The translations under genes were made by a program, and so were the position numbers. From assembly GCA_947565445.1 (NCBI GenBank), contig CANOGC010000003.1, positions 1 to 59,209 of the forward strand: DNA of 59,209 nt. The letters are read 5' to 3'. Shown one piece after another: positions 1 through 8,975 of the stretch; position 1 is the stretch's first letter; every line of letters begins with the position of its first letter. The notes beneath the pieces were generated by a model, which ran no database searches, was not told the origin of the DNA, and was given only the letters and a program-made list of their open reading frames with translations. Source of the stretch: an uncultured Clostridium sp. Lineage in GTDB: Bacteria > Bacillota > Clostridia > TANB77 > CAG-508.

Positions 1-1
1 T

Positions 2-1018
2 GGTAGTACAATAACATACAAATATAACGACAATGGAATAAGAACACAAAAAACAGTAAATGGAACAGTAACAAACTATTATGTAGATGGAAACAAAGTA
101 ATATATGAAAAAACAGGAAGTAATGTAATTTATTATACATATGATGAAAATGGAAACATAATAGGATTAAACTACAACAATACACAATACTACTACATAA
201 GAAATGGGCAAAATGATGTAATAGGAATACTAGATAGCAACCTAAACCAAGTAGTAAGCTATGAATACGACAGTTGGGGAAACACCATAAGCATAAAAGA
301 CGCAAATGGAAACAATATAACAAGCAGTAGCAACATAGGAATAATAAACCCATATAGATACAGAAGTTACAGATACGACACAGAAACAGGACTATACTAC
401 CTAAACTCACGTTACTATAACCCAGAATGGGGTAGATTTATAAATGCAGATGGACTAGTAAGCACAGGACAAGGGTTACTAAGTCATAATATGTATGTAT
501 ATTGTGAAAATAATTCGATAAAAAGAATTGATCCAATAGGAAATAGTTGGTTTAATATCATTATAAATGCAGCAAATAATGTAATGCTCAATGCAGTATT
601 ATCATCTATAAAAAATGTATCTAATGATCTAATACAAAAAAATAATATTTTATTATCTTCAAATAATAATGGTCATGGTAATGTGGGTACAAAAGGAAAA
701 CCAAATTCAACTGTGAAAAAACCAAATGGAGATTTACGTTCATATGGACCAGATGGGCGAGCTACCAAAGATACTGATTACAGTCATCCAAAACGTCATC
801 CGAATTTGAAAAATCCTCATGAACATGATTGGACATGGGATGTCAATGGAGTACCACATAGAGGAGATGCTCATAACTTTCAAAGTCTTGTTTCTAAAAT
901 TGGAGAAGGTATAGGTGTTGGTGTTATTGGATATGCTATGTATAGAGGGATTAGAATGTTGCCATCATTGTTACCTGCTTTATGGTGGTCTATGCCAGCT
1001 AATATAGCAGTACCATAA
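2..1018 (+). CDS. RHS-repeat polymorphic toxin, 3' part only
   Basis: The frame is open from the window edge, so the N-terminus is missing. The first ~130 codons carry YD/RHS repeats (for example YTYDENGNIIGL) and then the RHS core hallmark YDTETGLYYLNSRYYNPEWG followed by GRFINADG. After the DPIGN motif (about residue 180) the sequence changes to an unrelated C-terminal domain of about 155 residues rich in His, Asp and Trp (HPKRHPNLKNPHEHDW). This is the usual position of the variable toxin tip in polymorphic RHS toxins. The tip resembles small nuclease-like toxin domains, but I cannot assign a family with certainty. The gene directly downstream fits an immunity partner. Both lie on the same side of the large serine recombinase, so they may be cargo of that element. 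No in-frame CGG codon was seen. Confidence 0.85.
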   Translation, partial: GSTITYKYNDNGIRTQKTVNGTVTNYYVDGNKVIYEKTGSNVIYYTYDENGNIIGLNYNNTQYYYIRNGQNDVIGILDSNLNQVVSYEYDSWGNTISIKDANGNNITSSSNIGIINPYRYRSYRYDTETGLYYLNSRYYNPEWGRFINADGLVSTGQGLLSHNMYVYCENNSIKRIDPIGNSWFNIIINAANNVMLNAVLSSIKNVSNDLIQKNNILLSSNNNGHGNVGTKGKPNSTVKKPNGDLRSYGPDGRATKDTDYSHPKRHPNLKNPHEHDWTWDVNGVPHRGDAHNFQSLVSKIGEGIGVGVIGYAMYRGIRMLPSLLPALWWSMPANIAVP

Positions 1019-1038
1019 AACTATTATAGGAGGATGAG

Positions 1039-1509
1039 ATGAATTTAGGAATAGAATTTAAAATACCAAATAAATATGGAAATCATCTAAAACAAATTTT
1101 GACTAATATTGATAGAGAAGACTACATGTGGAATATAACTGAAGATGAAGTATATATAGCAGATAATATAAAAAATAGTGGTTTCTTATTTCCACAAGAA
1201 GAGAAAACACTAAGTAATGCAGAGTTTATAGATATAATTTCACAAGAGTCTTATTATATAGTATTTTTAAATATAAAATTATATGTAAAAGAAGATAATA
1301 TTGTAATAAATAATTATGAAGATTTTGTTAAAAGTTCATGTATTTTAGTGTTACTTATAACTGATAATGAATTTGTAGAAATATATTCAAAAGATACAAA
1401 TATTTTAAAGACGATTTACAATAATGCTGTAGAAAACAATTTTTGTAATATTAACTATATAACAGAAAAGAACTTTAAACGAAAGGAATTTTCGGCATAT
1501 AGTGATTAA
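1039..1509 (+). CDS. Probable immunity protein for the upstream RHS toxin
   Basis: A 156-residue acidic soluble protein starts 20 bases after the RHS stop, behind the strong site AGGAGG. It has no signal peptide or membrane segment, and I recognise no family. An acidic, small, lone gene immediately behind an RHS toxin tip is the standard arrangement of an immunity protein that binds and neutralises the toxin. That assignment is by position only. A CGG trinucleotide near the end is out of frame (TCG GCA). A rho-independent terminator follows. Confidence 0.6.
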   Translation: MNLGIEFKIPNKYGNHLKQILTNIDREDYMWNITEDEVYIADNIKNSGFLFPQEEKTLSNAEFIDIISQESYYIVFLNIKLYVKEDNIVINNYEDFVKSSCILVLLITDNEFVEIYSKDTNILKTIYNNAVENNFCNINYITEKNFKRKEFSAYSD

Positions 1510-1536
1510 TTCAATAAAGACATAGAATATAGAACC

Positions 1537-1571
1537 GAAAATAGGTGGAACTTTTACCACCTATTTTCTAA
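1537..1571 (+). terminator. Rho-independent terminator after the immunity gene
   Basis: A perfect 12-bp stem (GAAAATAGGTGG at 1537-1548 with CCACCTATTTTC at 1557-1568) has an 8-base loop and is followed by a T-rich stretch. It closes the RHS/immunity operon. Confidence 0.8.
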
Positions 1572-1721
1572 TTATTCAAACAGCAATATCTTTGTTTTTC
1601 TAAATAACGAAAAATATATGAAGTTATTTTATAGACCTTTTTGTATGAGTTAGATAAGAAAAAATATTAAATTAATTCAATTATTAAAATCTTGAGCATA
1701 CATTTAAACGAGGTATGCAAT

Positions 1722-1883
1722 ATGAACATTAAATTAAATTTTCCAAAAGATAACAACCATATTTATAATTTGGCTTTTGTAAAAGCAATGCTTATACATA
1801 GCACAATTGATAACTTAAACATTACTTATCTTGAAAAAGAAAAATTACAGCAAGAAGTTCTAGAATATTTAAAAAAGACTTGA
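1722..1883 (+). CDS. Small hypothetical protein ahead of the recombinase
   Basis: 53 residues beginning MNIKLNFPKDNN. I chose the ATG at 1722 rather than the TTG at 1692 because GAGG lies just upstream of it. The C-terminal half looks helical and charged (LEKEKLQQEVLEYLKK). It ends about 50 bases before the recombinase. Short helical ORFs often precede large serine recombinases in Clostridia, where they may act in excision control, but no function can be assigned here. Confidence 0.45.
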   Translation: MNIKLNFPKDNNHIYNLAFVKAMLIHSTIDNLNITYLEKEKLQQEVLEYLKKT

Positions 1884-1936
1884 ACTCATATTGTAGTCAG
1901 AGTTACAATCAGAGACAATTAAAGGAGGAAAAGTCT

Positions 1937-3720
1937 ATGAAAAAGAAAATAACAATTGTTATCTATTCAAGAAAGTCAAAATATTCAGATAAAGGTGATT
2001 CATGTCGGAAACCAAATAGAACTTGCAAAAGAATATATAAGGATTCATTATCCAGAAGATATATTTGATGTAAATATTATTGTTTTTGAAGATGAAGGAT
2101 TTTCAGGAGGAACTACTGATAGACCACACTTTCAAAAAATGCTAAATCTAATAAAAAGTAATGGCTTCAATATACTAATTTGTTATAGATTAGACAGAAT
2201 AAGTAGAAATATTGCAGATTTTGCTAGTTTAATTAATGAACTATCTAAGCATAATATTGACTTCATTTCTTTAAAAGAACAATTTGACACTCGTACGCCA
2301 ATGGGTAGGGCAATGATGTATATAGCAAGTGTATTTGCTCAATTAGAAAGAGAAGTTATTGCAGAAAGAATACGAGATAACTTATTAGAATTAGCCAAAA
2401 CAGGAACATGGTTAGGTGGAGATCCACCACTTCGGATTTTCAGCCGAAAGATATGAAAAAATAAGTATATGTGAAAAAGATGATAATAATCAAGTCCTTA
2501 AAAAGAATAAAAAAGCAAGTAAATTGATAATAAACGAAAAGGAATTAGTTACACTAAAACTAATATTTAGAAAATTTCTAGAACTAAAATCATTAACAAA
2601 GTTAGAAACTTACTTAATGAATAATAATATAAAAACACGAAAAGGTACATATTATAGTTTATTTGCACTTAGATGGATATTAACTAATCCTGTTTATGTA
2701 CAAAATGATGAAAAAGCATTAGAGTATTTTAAAGAAAAGAAAATTCATGTCTATGCAGAAGAAGATACTAGAAATAAATTTGATGGAAGTTATGGTTTCT
2801 TGACTTATCATAAAACAAGTGGAAATAAAAATCTACCGAAGGAAGAATGGATTTTAGCTGTTGGATTGCATCCTGGTATTATACCTAGTATGGAATGGAT
2901 TGCAGTCCAAATGTTATTAGAAAAGAATGCCGATAAAAGATACAGAGCAGCAGGATATACACAAAAACAAACAATAGCATCAGGACTTATTCGTTGTAAA
3001 CATTGTGGTTCACTTATGAGACCTAGAAATATGGGAACAAGAAAATCTGATAATTCAGTTAATTATAGATACTATTGTGTGCTAAAAGAAAAGTCTAGGT
3101 GTCAAAAATGTAATGCAAAAAATGTAAGTGGGGAAGAGTTAGACAAAAAAATTGTTGATATAATCAAAAGTACATTTGTACCTAACTCTGCAATATATGA
3201 AGAACTTAAAAATATGACGTTTCCTAAAAAGGATAATACATACAATGATGAACTAGAAATATTGGAAAAACAGTATAATCAGAAACAAGATGAAATAAAT
3301 AAAATAGTTGAAAAACTAACATATATCGATATCGACTTAATGGATATGATAAATACAAATCTTAAAAAGTTAAAGCAAGAAAAAGAAGATTTAGAAAAGA
3401 AAATTCAAAACATAAAATCAGGTTCTATTTCTAATACTAATAATAATGAAGTAAAAACTGCAAAAAACATTTTAAAGATATTAGACAATTCATTTAAAAC
3501 TTTTGATATGTATGACTTAAAAACTAAAAGGGATCTTGTAAAAATATTTATAGAAAGTATTTATGGAGAAGGCGATGATGTAGAGATTAATTTCTTAAAT
3601 AAAAAACTTGACGAAACTGCTAAAACTCTATTTGTACCTAGCATAACAAAAGTAAATGACTTTTTTTTAGATACTAATTTGCCACCAGACAAGGTGGGCG
3701 AAATCACATTTAAGAAATAA
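1937..3720 (+). CDS. Large serine recombinase (two CGG +1 frameshift sites)
   Basis: The start ATG at 1937 sits behind AAAGGAGG. Reading needs two +1 shifts, each skipping the C of an in-frame CGG: TGT CGG A at 2006 and CTT CGG A at 2433. The joined product is 593 residues, a normal length for the family. Residues 1-24 hold the catalytic serine motif (YSRKS, Ser11). The second segment has the rest of the resolvase domain (FSGGTTDRPHF, YRLDRISR, FAQLEREVIAERIRD). The third has the recombinase DNA-binding domain, a Cys4 zinc ribbon (CKHCGSLM, later CQKC) and a coiled coil. Without shifting, translation stops after about 44 codons. The gene ends exactly where the 3' part of dpaB begins, so it very likely excises the intervening element during sporulation to rebuild dpaB, as SpoIVCA does for sigK. 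Confidence 0.9.
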
Positions 3721-3730
3721 TAACTCATTA
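3712..3730 (+). other. Probable attachment site (element/dpaB junction)
   Basis: The recombinase stop codon (3718-3720) abuts the AATAAC sequence that encodes the conserved Asn-Asn before LVIAVSTND of DpaB. The crossover core must lie within a few bases of this point. The partner site is outside the window, so the core cannot be defined by comparison. Confidence 0.45.
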
Positions 3731-3937
3731 GTTATTGCAGTATCAACTAATGATGCCCTAAGTGGTAATGCATCAAACATAGGATGCTTATTAAATAGAA
3801 ACAACTACTTTTTCGTGCCTGTAAGGCAGGATAATCCTATCACTAAGCCACGTTCACTAGTATTTGATGCAGAATATATTATAAAAACTTTAGAATATGC
3901 TTTAGACAAAGAACAAATTCAGCCTATACTATTATGA
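3722..3937 (+). pseudogene. dpaB: 3' portion of dipicolinate synthase subunit B, split by element
   Basis: There is no start codon, but an open frame of 71 codons encodes the C-terminal third of DpaB (SpoVFB): SLVIAVSTNDALSGNASNIG, LLNRNNYFFVPVRQDNP and the terminal KEQIQPILL. DpaB, with DpaA, converts dihydrodipicolinate into the spore-core metabolite dipicolinic acid in the mother cell. The 5' portion is not in the window and should lie beyond its left edge, on the far side of the element. Because the junction coincides with the recombinase gene end, I read this as a developmentally repaired split gene rather than a dead one. Interruption of spoVFB by intervening elements is known in some Bacillus; the reconstruction here is inference. 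Confidence 0.8.
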
Positions 3938-3944
3938 ATATAAG

Positions 3945-3984
3945 AAAAATGTAGAAAGCTCTTAGCTTTTCTACATTTTCTTTT
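3945..3984 (+). terminator. Terminator after dpaB
   Basis: Inverted repeat AATGTAGAAAGCT / AGCTTTTCTACATT with a short loop, followed by TTTTC and TTTT. Confidence 0.75.
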
Positions 3985-4025
3985 GATATAAAACGAACAA
4001 TTTTTCACTTTTTTTAAAAAAAGTA

Positions 4026-4054
4026 TTGACAAGGAACTTTTGTTTGATTATAAT
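4026..4054 (+). promoter_or_regulatory. SigA promoter with overlapping LexA (SOS) box
   Basis: TTGACA (4026-4031) and TATAAT (4049-4054) are both perfect consensus, spaced by 17 bases. Between them lies GAACTTTTGTTT (4034-4045), which matches the Gram-positive LexA box GAACNNNNGTTY. A repressor bound there would block the promoter directly. The downstream gene is a YneA-like protein, a classic SOS target. Confidence 0.8.
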
Positions 4055-4109
4055 AACAAATGTAAAATAAATGTTCGCAAAAATATTTATTAATTAGGAG
4101 GAATTAGCG

Positions 4110-4412
4110 ATGAATTTAAAAATTGTAAATAAGAAGAAATTTATAAGAAGTATTATAATAGTATTTTTATTAATTATTGGAATAAGCTTTTTTGTTGGAA
4201 GTAAAAGTTTTTCTCATACAGAGATTAAATATAAAACTATATATGTATCTGAAGGAGATACTTTATGGAGTATTGCAAAAGAAGAACAAAATACAAATGA
4301 ATATTATAGAAATGAAAATATTAGAAACATCATAGAACAAATAAAAAAAGTAAATAAAATGTCTAGTAGCGATTTACAAATAAACCAAGAATTAAAAATA
4401 AAAGAGTTATAA
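4110..4412 (+). CDS. yneA: YneA-like SOS cell-division suppressor (LysM)
   Basis: 100 residues: one N-terminal membrane segment (about residues 13-30, SIIIVFLLIIGISFFVG), then an extracytoplasmic LysM domain with the hallmark SEGDTLWSIAKE (about 47-58) and a second half ending in NQELKIKEL. This is the YneA architecture: a small membrane-anchored LysM protein that delays septation while DNA damage lasts. The strong RBS AGGAGG and the LexA box in the promoter support the assignment. LexA itself is not in the window. An alternative is a generic LysM membrane protein. Confidence 0.75.
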   Translation: MNLKIVNKKKFIRSIIIVFLLIIGISFFVGSKSFSHTEIKYKTIYVSEGDTLWSIAKEEQNTNEYYRNENIRNIIEQIKKVNKMSSSDLQINQELKIKEL

Positions 4413-4432
4413 AGTATTGCATACTTTAAAAA

Positions 4433-4465
4433 GAGCCAACGTATATATAATATTGGCTCCTTTTA
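4433..4465. terminator. Bidirectional terminator between yneA and the recombinase gene
   Basis: GAGCCAA (4433-4439) pairs with TTGGCTC (4453-4459). It is flanked by A-rich sequence on one side and T-rich on the other, between two convergent genes. Confidence 0.65.
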
Positions 4466-4473
4466 CTTATTAG

Positions 4474-5448
4474 TTATAAATTAGCTAATGGATTGCTTTC
4501 TACTGCATTACGAACTTGCTCATTTGCAACATGAGTATAAATTTCTGTTGTAGAAATGCTAGCATGTCCTAATAATTCTTGAAGTGCTCTAATATCAACA
4601 TTTCCATATTGATACATAAGAGTTGCAGCAGTATGTCTTAGCTTATGAACAGAATATTTATTGGTATCTAGTCCAGCTTTTTTTAATTCCTTTTTTACAA
4701 TATATTGAACAGTTCTGTTACTAATACGTTCACGCCTTTCACTTAAAAATAAAGCATCTTTTGATTTATAATCAATTCCTTCTTTGGGGCGAACTTCTAA
4801 ATAATTTGCGATTGCTTTCATACAAGAATTATTTAAGTAAATAGTACGTTCTTTATTGCCTTTACCTATAACTGTCATTTTGCATTCATCAAATTGTATA
4901 TCTTTTATATTTATATTAACAAGTTCTGATAAACGCATACCACAATTTAAAAACAAAGTAGTTATAGCATAATCCCTTTCATTGTTTCTATTATCTTCAT
5001 CACTTGCAACATATAATAATTTTTTGCTATCTTCCAAAGTTAAGTATTTAGGAGTACGTTTATCAAGTTTAGGTGTTTCTAAGTTTTGTGCAGGATTAGT
5101 ATCAATTAACTTTGCTTTTGCAGATAAGTACTTAAAAAAAATACGAATACTAGAAACTTTTCTAGCTCTGGTTGCAGCCTTACTACGAAGTTCAGTTGCA
5201 AGGTAAGAAATAAAAGCATGTATATCATCTAATGTTATTTTTTGAATAACACTAATAGGTAAATCATTAATAGTAATATTTGCAAAATCAGTTTCATTAG
5301 TTAATCCATAATGAAGCTTAATAAACTTAAGAAACATAGCAAGGTCATAATTATATTCCTTAATACTATTAGGTGATTTATTTAGTATAGTTATAGAATA
5401 ATCTAAAAATGAATTTAGATAATCTGGATTGTTTTCACGTTGTATCAT
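4474..5448 (-). CDS. Tyrosine recombinase, XerC/XerD type
   Basis: 324 residues from the ATG at 5448, which sits behind GGAGGT; the longer ORF start is not needed. The N-terminal SAM-like core-binding domain (NSIKEYNYDLAMFLKFIK) is followed by the catalytic domain with the expected residues: Arg in CGMRLSELVN, Lys in VIGKGNKERTIYL, HKLRHTAATLM (His-x-x-Arg), and LLGHASISTTEIYTH with the nucleophilic Tyr. It acts in chromosome dimer resolution or as an integrase. A second family member (49552-50433), next to spoIIM, is the better XerD candidate, so this one may be XerC or a mobile-element integrase. It is a monocistronic unit, convergent with the YneA-like gene. Confidence 0.88.
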   Translation of the reverse strand: MIQRENNPDYLNSFLDYSITILNKSPNSIKEYNYDLAMFLKFIKLHYGLTNETDFANITINDLPISVIQKITLDDIHAFISYLATELRSKAATRARKVSSIRIFFKYLSAKAKLIDTNPAQNLETPKLDKRTPKYLTLEDSKKLLYVASDEDNRNNERDYAITTLFLNCGMRLSELVNINIKDIQFDECKMTVIGKGNKERTIYLNNSCMKAIANYLEVRPKEGIDYKSKDALFLSERRERISNRTVQYIVKKELKKAGLDTNKYSVHKLRHTAATLMYQYGNVDIRALQELLGHASISTTEIYTHVANEQVRNAVESNPLANL

Positions 5449-5608
5449 ATAATACCTCCAAAACAATAAAAATAAATTGTATAATAATTATACAACAAGA
5501 AATAATAAAATCCAACTAGTATTTACAATATCTCTATTTTATAGTTTACAAATTTATATTAATATAGTAAAATTGTTTTATAAAATAACAATAGATAGGA
5601 GGAAAAGT

Positions 5609-6184
5609 ATGAAAAAATCAATAATCGCAATAATTGTTGTAATAGCTATTATTGCTATCATTGCTATAGGAATTTTTGCTATTAAAAATAAGGGTGGCAT
5701 GCAAAAGGAATTAAAGCTACAAACAACTGAAGAAATGCAAAATATGCTAAATACAATATATTCTAGTGAAAATGTAGAATTACCTCAGCTAGAAAATGCT
5801 GTAATAGACGTATCTGATGTGATGCAAGTTACTACTTATACAGGATTACAATCTAATGAAAATGTAGAAGAATTAGTAATATCAGTACCTTTCATTAATT
5901 CACAGGCATATTCACTTGCAATAGTTAAGGTAAAAGAAAATGCAGATATAGAAAAAATGAAACAAGAAATGTTAGATAATATTGATATGAGAAGATGGAT
6001 TTGTGTTTCAGCAGAAAAACTATACATTACAAACTATGAAAATATCATATTTTTAGTAATGTCTAGCGAAGATTGGGCAAAACCAGTATATAATGAATTT
6101 AAAAACTTTGTTGAAAATGACATAGGAAAAGAACTAGAAAAATCTGAAACATCAGATATTGACCTTCCACCAGAACTTTTATAA
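5609..6184 (+). CDS. DUF4358 family membrane-anchored protein
   Basis: 191 residues from the ATG at 5609 behind AGGAGG. One strong N-terminal membrane anchor (IIAIIVVIAIIAIIAIGIF, residues 5-23) is followed by an extracytoplasmic domain with the DUF4358 pattern VKVKENADIEKMKQEMLDN and KLYITNYENIIFLVMSS. DUF4358 genes commonly sit beside MBOAT and DHHW genes in Clostridia, exactly as here, so a role in extracellular polysaccharide acetylation or its quality control is inferred. The biochemical function is unknown. Confidence 0.75.
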   Translation: MKKSIIAIIVVIAIIAIIAIGIFAIKNKGGMQKELKLQTTEEMQNMLNTIYSSENVELPQLENAVIDVSDVMQVTTYTGLQSNENVEELVISVPFINSQAYSLAIVKVKENADIEKMKQEMLDNIDMRRWICVSAEKLYITNYENIIFLVMSSEDWAKPVYNEFKNFVENDIGKELEKSETSDIDLPPELL

Positions 6185-6198
6185 GAAAAAATATTAAT

Positions 6199-6240
6199 AA
6201 TAAAGCTTCCAATATAAATCTAATAGGAAGCTTTATTAAT
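6199..6240 (+). terminator. Hairpin between the DUF4358 and MBOAT genes
   Basis: AATAAAGCTTCC (6199-6210) pairs perfectly with GGAAGCTTTATT (6226-6237). The T tract is weak, so it may be an attenuator within the cluster. Confidence 0.6.
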
Positions 6241-6256
6241 TAGAAAGTAGGAAAAA

Positions 6257-7648
6257 ATGTTATTTACAAGTATTAGCTTTCTATATTACTTTTTACCAAT
6301 TGTTATAACTATATATTTTATTACGCCAAAGAAACTACGAAATATGATATTATTTATGGCATCAATGTTTTTTTATTTTTATGGGGAGCCAAAGTATATT
6401 TTTTTAATGCTAGCTGAAATTTTGATAGCGTATATAGGAGCACTATTAATAGATAAGTATAAGAAAAAAAGTTTATTAGTAATTACTATTTCAATACATA
6501 TTGGCTTACTATGTGTTTTTAAATATACTAATTTTGCTATATTAAATATAAATAGTATATTGGGAATAAATTTATCTCTTTTAAGAATAGCATTACCAAT
6601 AGGAATATCTTTTTATACATTTCAAATTCTTAGTTATATAATAGATGTATATAAAGGTAAAGTAGAAGTACAAAAAAGCTTTTTGAAACTAGCAACATAT
6701 GTATCTCTTTTTCCACAGTTAATTGCAGGGCCAATTGTAAGATATGAAACAATCGAAAAGGAATTAAATTCTAGAAAGCATAATTTCGAAAATTTTTCTT
6801 ATGGTGTAAGCAGATTTGCAATAGGGCTTGCTAAAAAAGTTTTAATTGCAAATATGTTAGGTGAATTATGTAATAAATTTATTATTACAGATGAAAAAAG
6901 CATATTGTTTTATTGGATATTTGCAATAAGTTATATGTTACAAATCTACTTTGATTTTTCAGCATATTCTGATATGGCAATAGGACTTGGTAGGATATTT
7001 GGTTTTCATTTCTTAGAAAATTTCAATTATCCATATATTTCAAAAAGCATTACAGAATTTTGGAGAAGATGGCATATGTCTTTAAGCTCTTGGTTTAAGG
7101 ATTATGTGTATATACCACTTGGAGGAAATAGGGAAGGGTTAAAAAAACAGCTAAGAAATATACTAGTTGTGTGGTTACTTACTGGCTTATGGCATGGAGC
7201 AAGTTGGAATTTTGTAATATGGGGGCTATTATTTGGATTTATATTGATTATAGAAAAAGTGTTTTTAGGAAAGTATTTAGAAAAGTGTCCAAATTTTGTA
7301 AAAAGGATATATGTATTATTTATTGTTATGATAAGTTTTATAATATTTAATGCAGAAAATATGAGAGAGGCTTGGGAGAATATAATAGGCCTATTAGGTT
7401 TAAATGGAGAAAGTTTTATAAACCCATATACAATATATTATTTAAAAAGTTATCTGGTAATACTTGTTGTTGCGATAATTGGTGCAACTCCACTTATTAA
7501 AGATATTACCTTAAAATTAAAGAAAATTGCAAAAGCAAATAGAATTATTAATGTATTAGAGCCATTATGTATTGTATTAATACTTCTAGTAGCAACTGCA
7601 TATTTAGTAGATAATTCATATAATCCATTTTTATATTTTAGGTTTTAA
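6257..7648 (+). CDS. MBOAT-family O-acyltransferase (AlgI/DltB-like)
   Basis: 463 residues with about ten membrane helices. MBOAT hallmarks: ISFYTFQILSYIIDVYKG, FPQLIAGPIVRYE, the FWRRWHMSLSSWFKDYVYIP block, and the catalytic-histidine motif LTGLWHGASWNFVIWG. Proteins of this family carry acetyl groups across the membrane for transfer to exported polysaccharide or teichoic acid. The following gene, a DHHW/AlgX-like periplasmic esterase fold, is the usual partner that completes transfer outside. The RBS is modest (GTAGGA). Confidence 0.93.
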   Translation: MLFTSISFLYYFLPIVITIYFITPKKLRNMILFMASMFFYFYGEPKYIFLMLAEILIAYIGALLIDKYKKKSLLVITISIHIGLLCVFKYTNFAILNINSILGINLSLLRIALPIGISFYTFQILSYIIDVYKGKVEVQKSFLKLATYVSLFPQLIAGPIVRYETIEKELNSRKHNFENFSYGVSRFAIGLAKKVLIANMLGELCNKFIITDEKSILFYWIFAISYMLQIYFDFSAYSDMAIGLGRIFGFHFLENFNYPYISKSITEFWRRWHMSLSSWFKDYVYIPLGGNREGLKKQLRNILVVWLLTGLWHGASWNFVIWGLLFGFILIIEKVFLGKYLEKCPNFVKRIYVLFIVMISFIIFNAENMREAWENIIGLLGLNGESFINPYTIYYLKSYLVILVVAIIGATPLIKDITLKLKKIAKANRIINVLEPLCIVLILLVATAYLVDNSYNPFLYFRF

Positions 7649-7661
7649 TAGGAGGGCTTAA

Positions 7662-8750
7662 ATGAGTGATAAAGTAAAAAATATAACAATTACAATATCT
7701 TTCATGTTTACTATCATTATAATGTTAATTGTAAATTTAATAAAAACAGATACAAAAATTTCATTATCAGAACGAAGAAAACTTCAACAGTTTCCTGATT
7801 TTTCAATTGCAACGTTACTAAATGGTACATTTTTTGAAAACATTGATAAATATACAATGGATCAATTTGTAGGAAGAGAAGCATTTAGAAGCTTAAAAAC
7901 AAATGTTGAAATACAATTACTAAAAAAACAAGATAGTAACAATATCTATAAATATGATAATACGTTAATTGAGCAAATATATCCTTTAAATGAAAAATCT
8001 GTAGTAAATATAACAAACAAAATGAATGATATTAATACTAGATATTTAGATGAAACAAATAAGGTTTACTATACTATAGTTCCAGATAAAAACTATTTTG
8101 TAAATAGTAATAACTTAAAATTGGATTATAACAAATTACAAAATATAATGGATAATAACCTAAAATGGGCAAACTACATTAATATATTTGATTGTTTAGA
8201 CCTATCTTGCTATTATGCTACAGATTCACATTGGAAACAAGAAAAGTTACAAAATGTTGTTAAAAGAATTTCAACTAGTATGAATTTAAAAATTGCTAGA
8301 GAATACGAAGAAAAGAAAATAATGGACTTTAAAGGAGTATATGCAGGGCAATTTCCAATAAAGTCTGAAAGTGATGAAATAATAATACTAACAAATGATA
8401 TAATAGAAAATTGTACAGTATACAACCAAGAAACAAACCAAAAGACAAAAATATATAATATGGAGAAAATAACTGCTCCAGACAAGTATGACATCTATTT
8501 ATCAGGTGCAACGCCATTATTAACAATAGAAAACCCAAATTCAAATACAAATAAAGAACTAATTGTTTTTAGAGATTCTTATGGTAGTAGTTTAATTCCG
8601 TTGTTAGTAGAAGCATATAGTAAAATCACAGTAATTGATACAAGATATATATCGCCAAGAATATTAGGTGAATATGTAGAATTCAAGAATAATGATATAT
8701 TATTTGCTTATAGTACACTATTGATTAATAATAGTACATCGCTAAAATAA
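7662..8750 (+). CDS. DHHW/AlgX-like acetyltransferase partner protein
   Basis: 362 residues with one N-terminal membrane helix (FMFTIIIMLIVNLI) and an extracytoplasmic SGNH-like domain. DHHW-family features are the YYATDSHWKQE motif (catalytic-like Asp-Ser-His) and LIVFRDSYGSSLIPLL (nucleophile Ser). It starts 13 bases after the MBOAT stop behind AGGAGG, so the two form one operon. Together they resemble AlgI plus AlgJ/AlgX for O-acetylation of a surface polymer; the substrate is not evident. Confidence 0.85.
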   Translation: MSDKVKNITITISFMFTIIIMLIVNLIKTDTKISLSERRKLQQFPDFSIATLLNGTFFENIDKYTMDQFVGREAFRSLKTNVEIQLLKKQDSNNIYKYDNTLIEQIYPLNEKSVVNITNKMNDINTRYLDETNKVYYTIVPDKNYFVNSNNLKLDYNKLQNIMDNNLKWANYINIFDCLDLSCYYATDSHWKQEKLQNVVKRISTSMNLKIAREYEEKKIMDFKGVYAGQFPIKSESDEIIILTNDIIENCTVYNQETNQKTKIYNMEKITAPDKYDIYLSGATPLLTIENPNSNTNKELIVFRDSYGSSLIPLLVEAYSKITVIDTRYISPRILGEYVEFKNNDILFAYSTLLINNSTSLK

Positions 8751-8781
8751 TACAAAAGTTTAAAAAGGAGAATATTTTAAT

Positions 8782-8946
8782 ATGGACTGTTTATCAAATA
8801 ATGAATTTAAAAAATATTTAAAAAACAAAATATGTAAAGGATGTAGTAATAATTGTTTATTACTAGAACCTAATTGTAATAGAAGCAAAATCTTTATAAA
8901 AGATGAATATGAAAAATACTTGAAAAACAATAAATATGGGTTTTGA
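8782..8946 (+). CDS. Small Cys-rich hypothetical protein
   Basis: 54 residues behind AAGGAG: MDCLSNNEFKKYLKNK, then CKGCSNNC and EPNC. The spacing of the Cys residues suggests metal binding (CxxC-x3-C), but no family is recognised. It lies 31 bases after the DHHW gene and could be the last gene of that operon. Confidence 0.5.
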   Translation: MDCLSNNEFKKYLKNKICKGCSNNCLLLEPNCNRSKIFIKDEYEKYLKNNKYGF

Positions 8947-8975
8947 TCCTATCTTTATTTACACAAAACTTTAGT
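8941..8975 (+). repeat. Direct repeat copy A flanking the AAA ATPase gene
   Basis: TTTTGATCCTAT followed by an A/T-rich stretch and CACAAAACTTT. It is about 30/35 identical to copy B at 10677-10711. The two copies bracket the ATPase gene and the small ORF, which suggests duplication of a 3' flank or insertion of the module. Confidence 0.6.
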
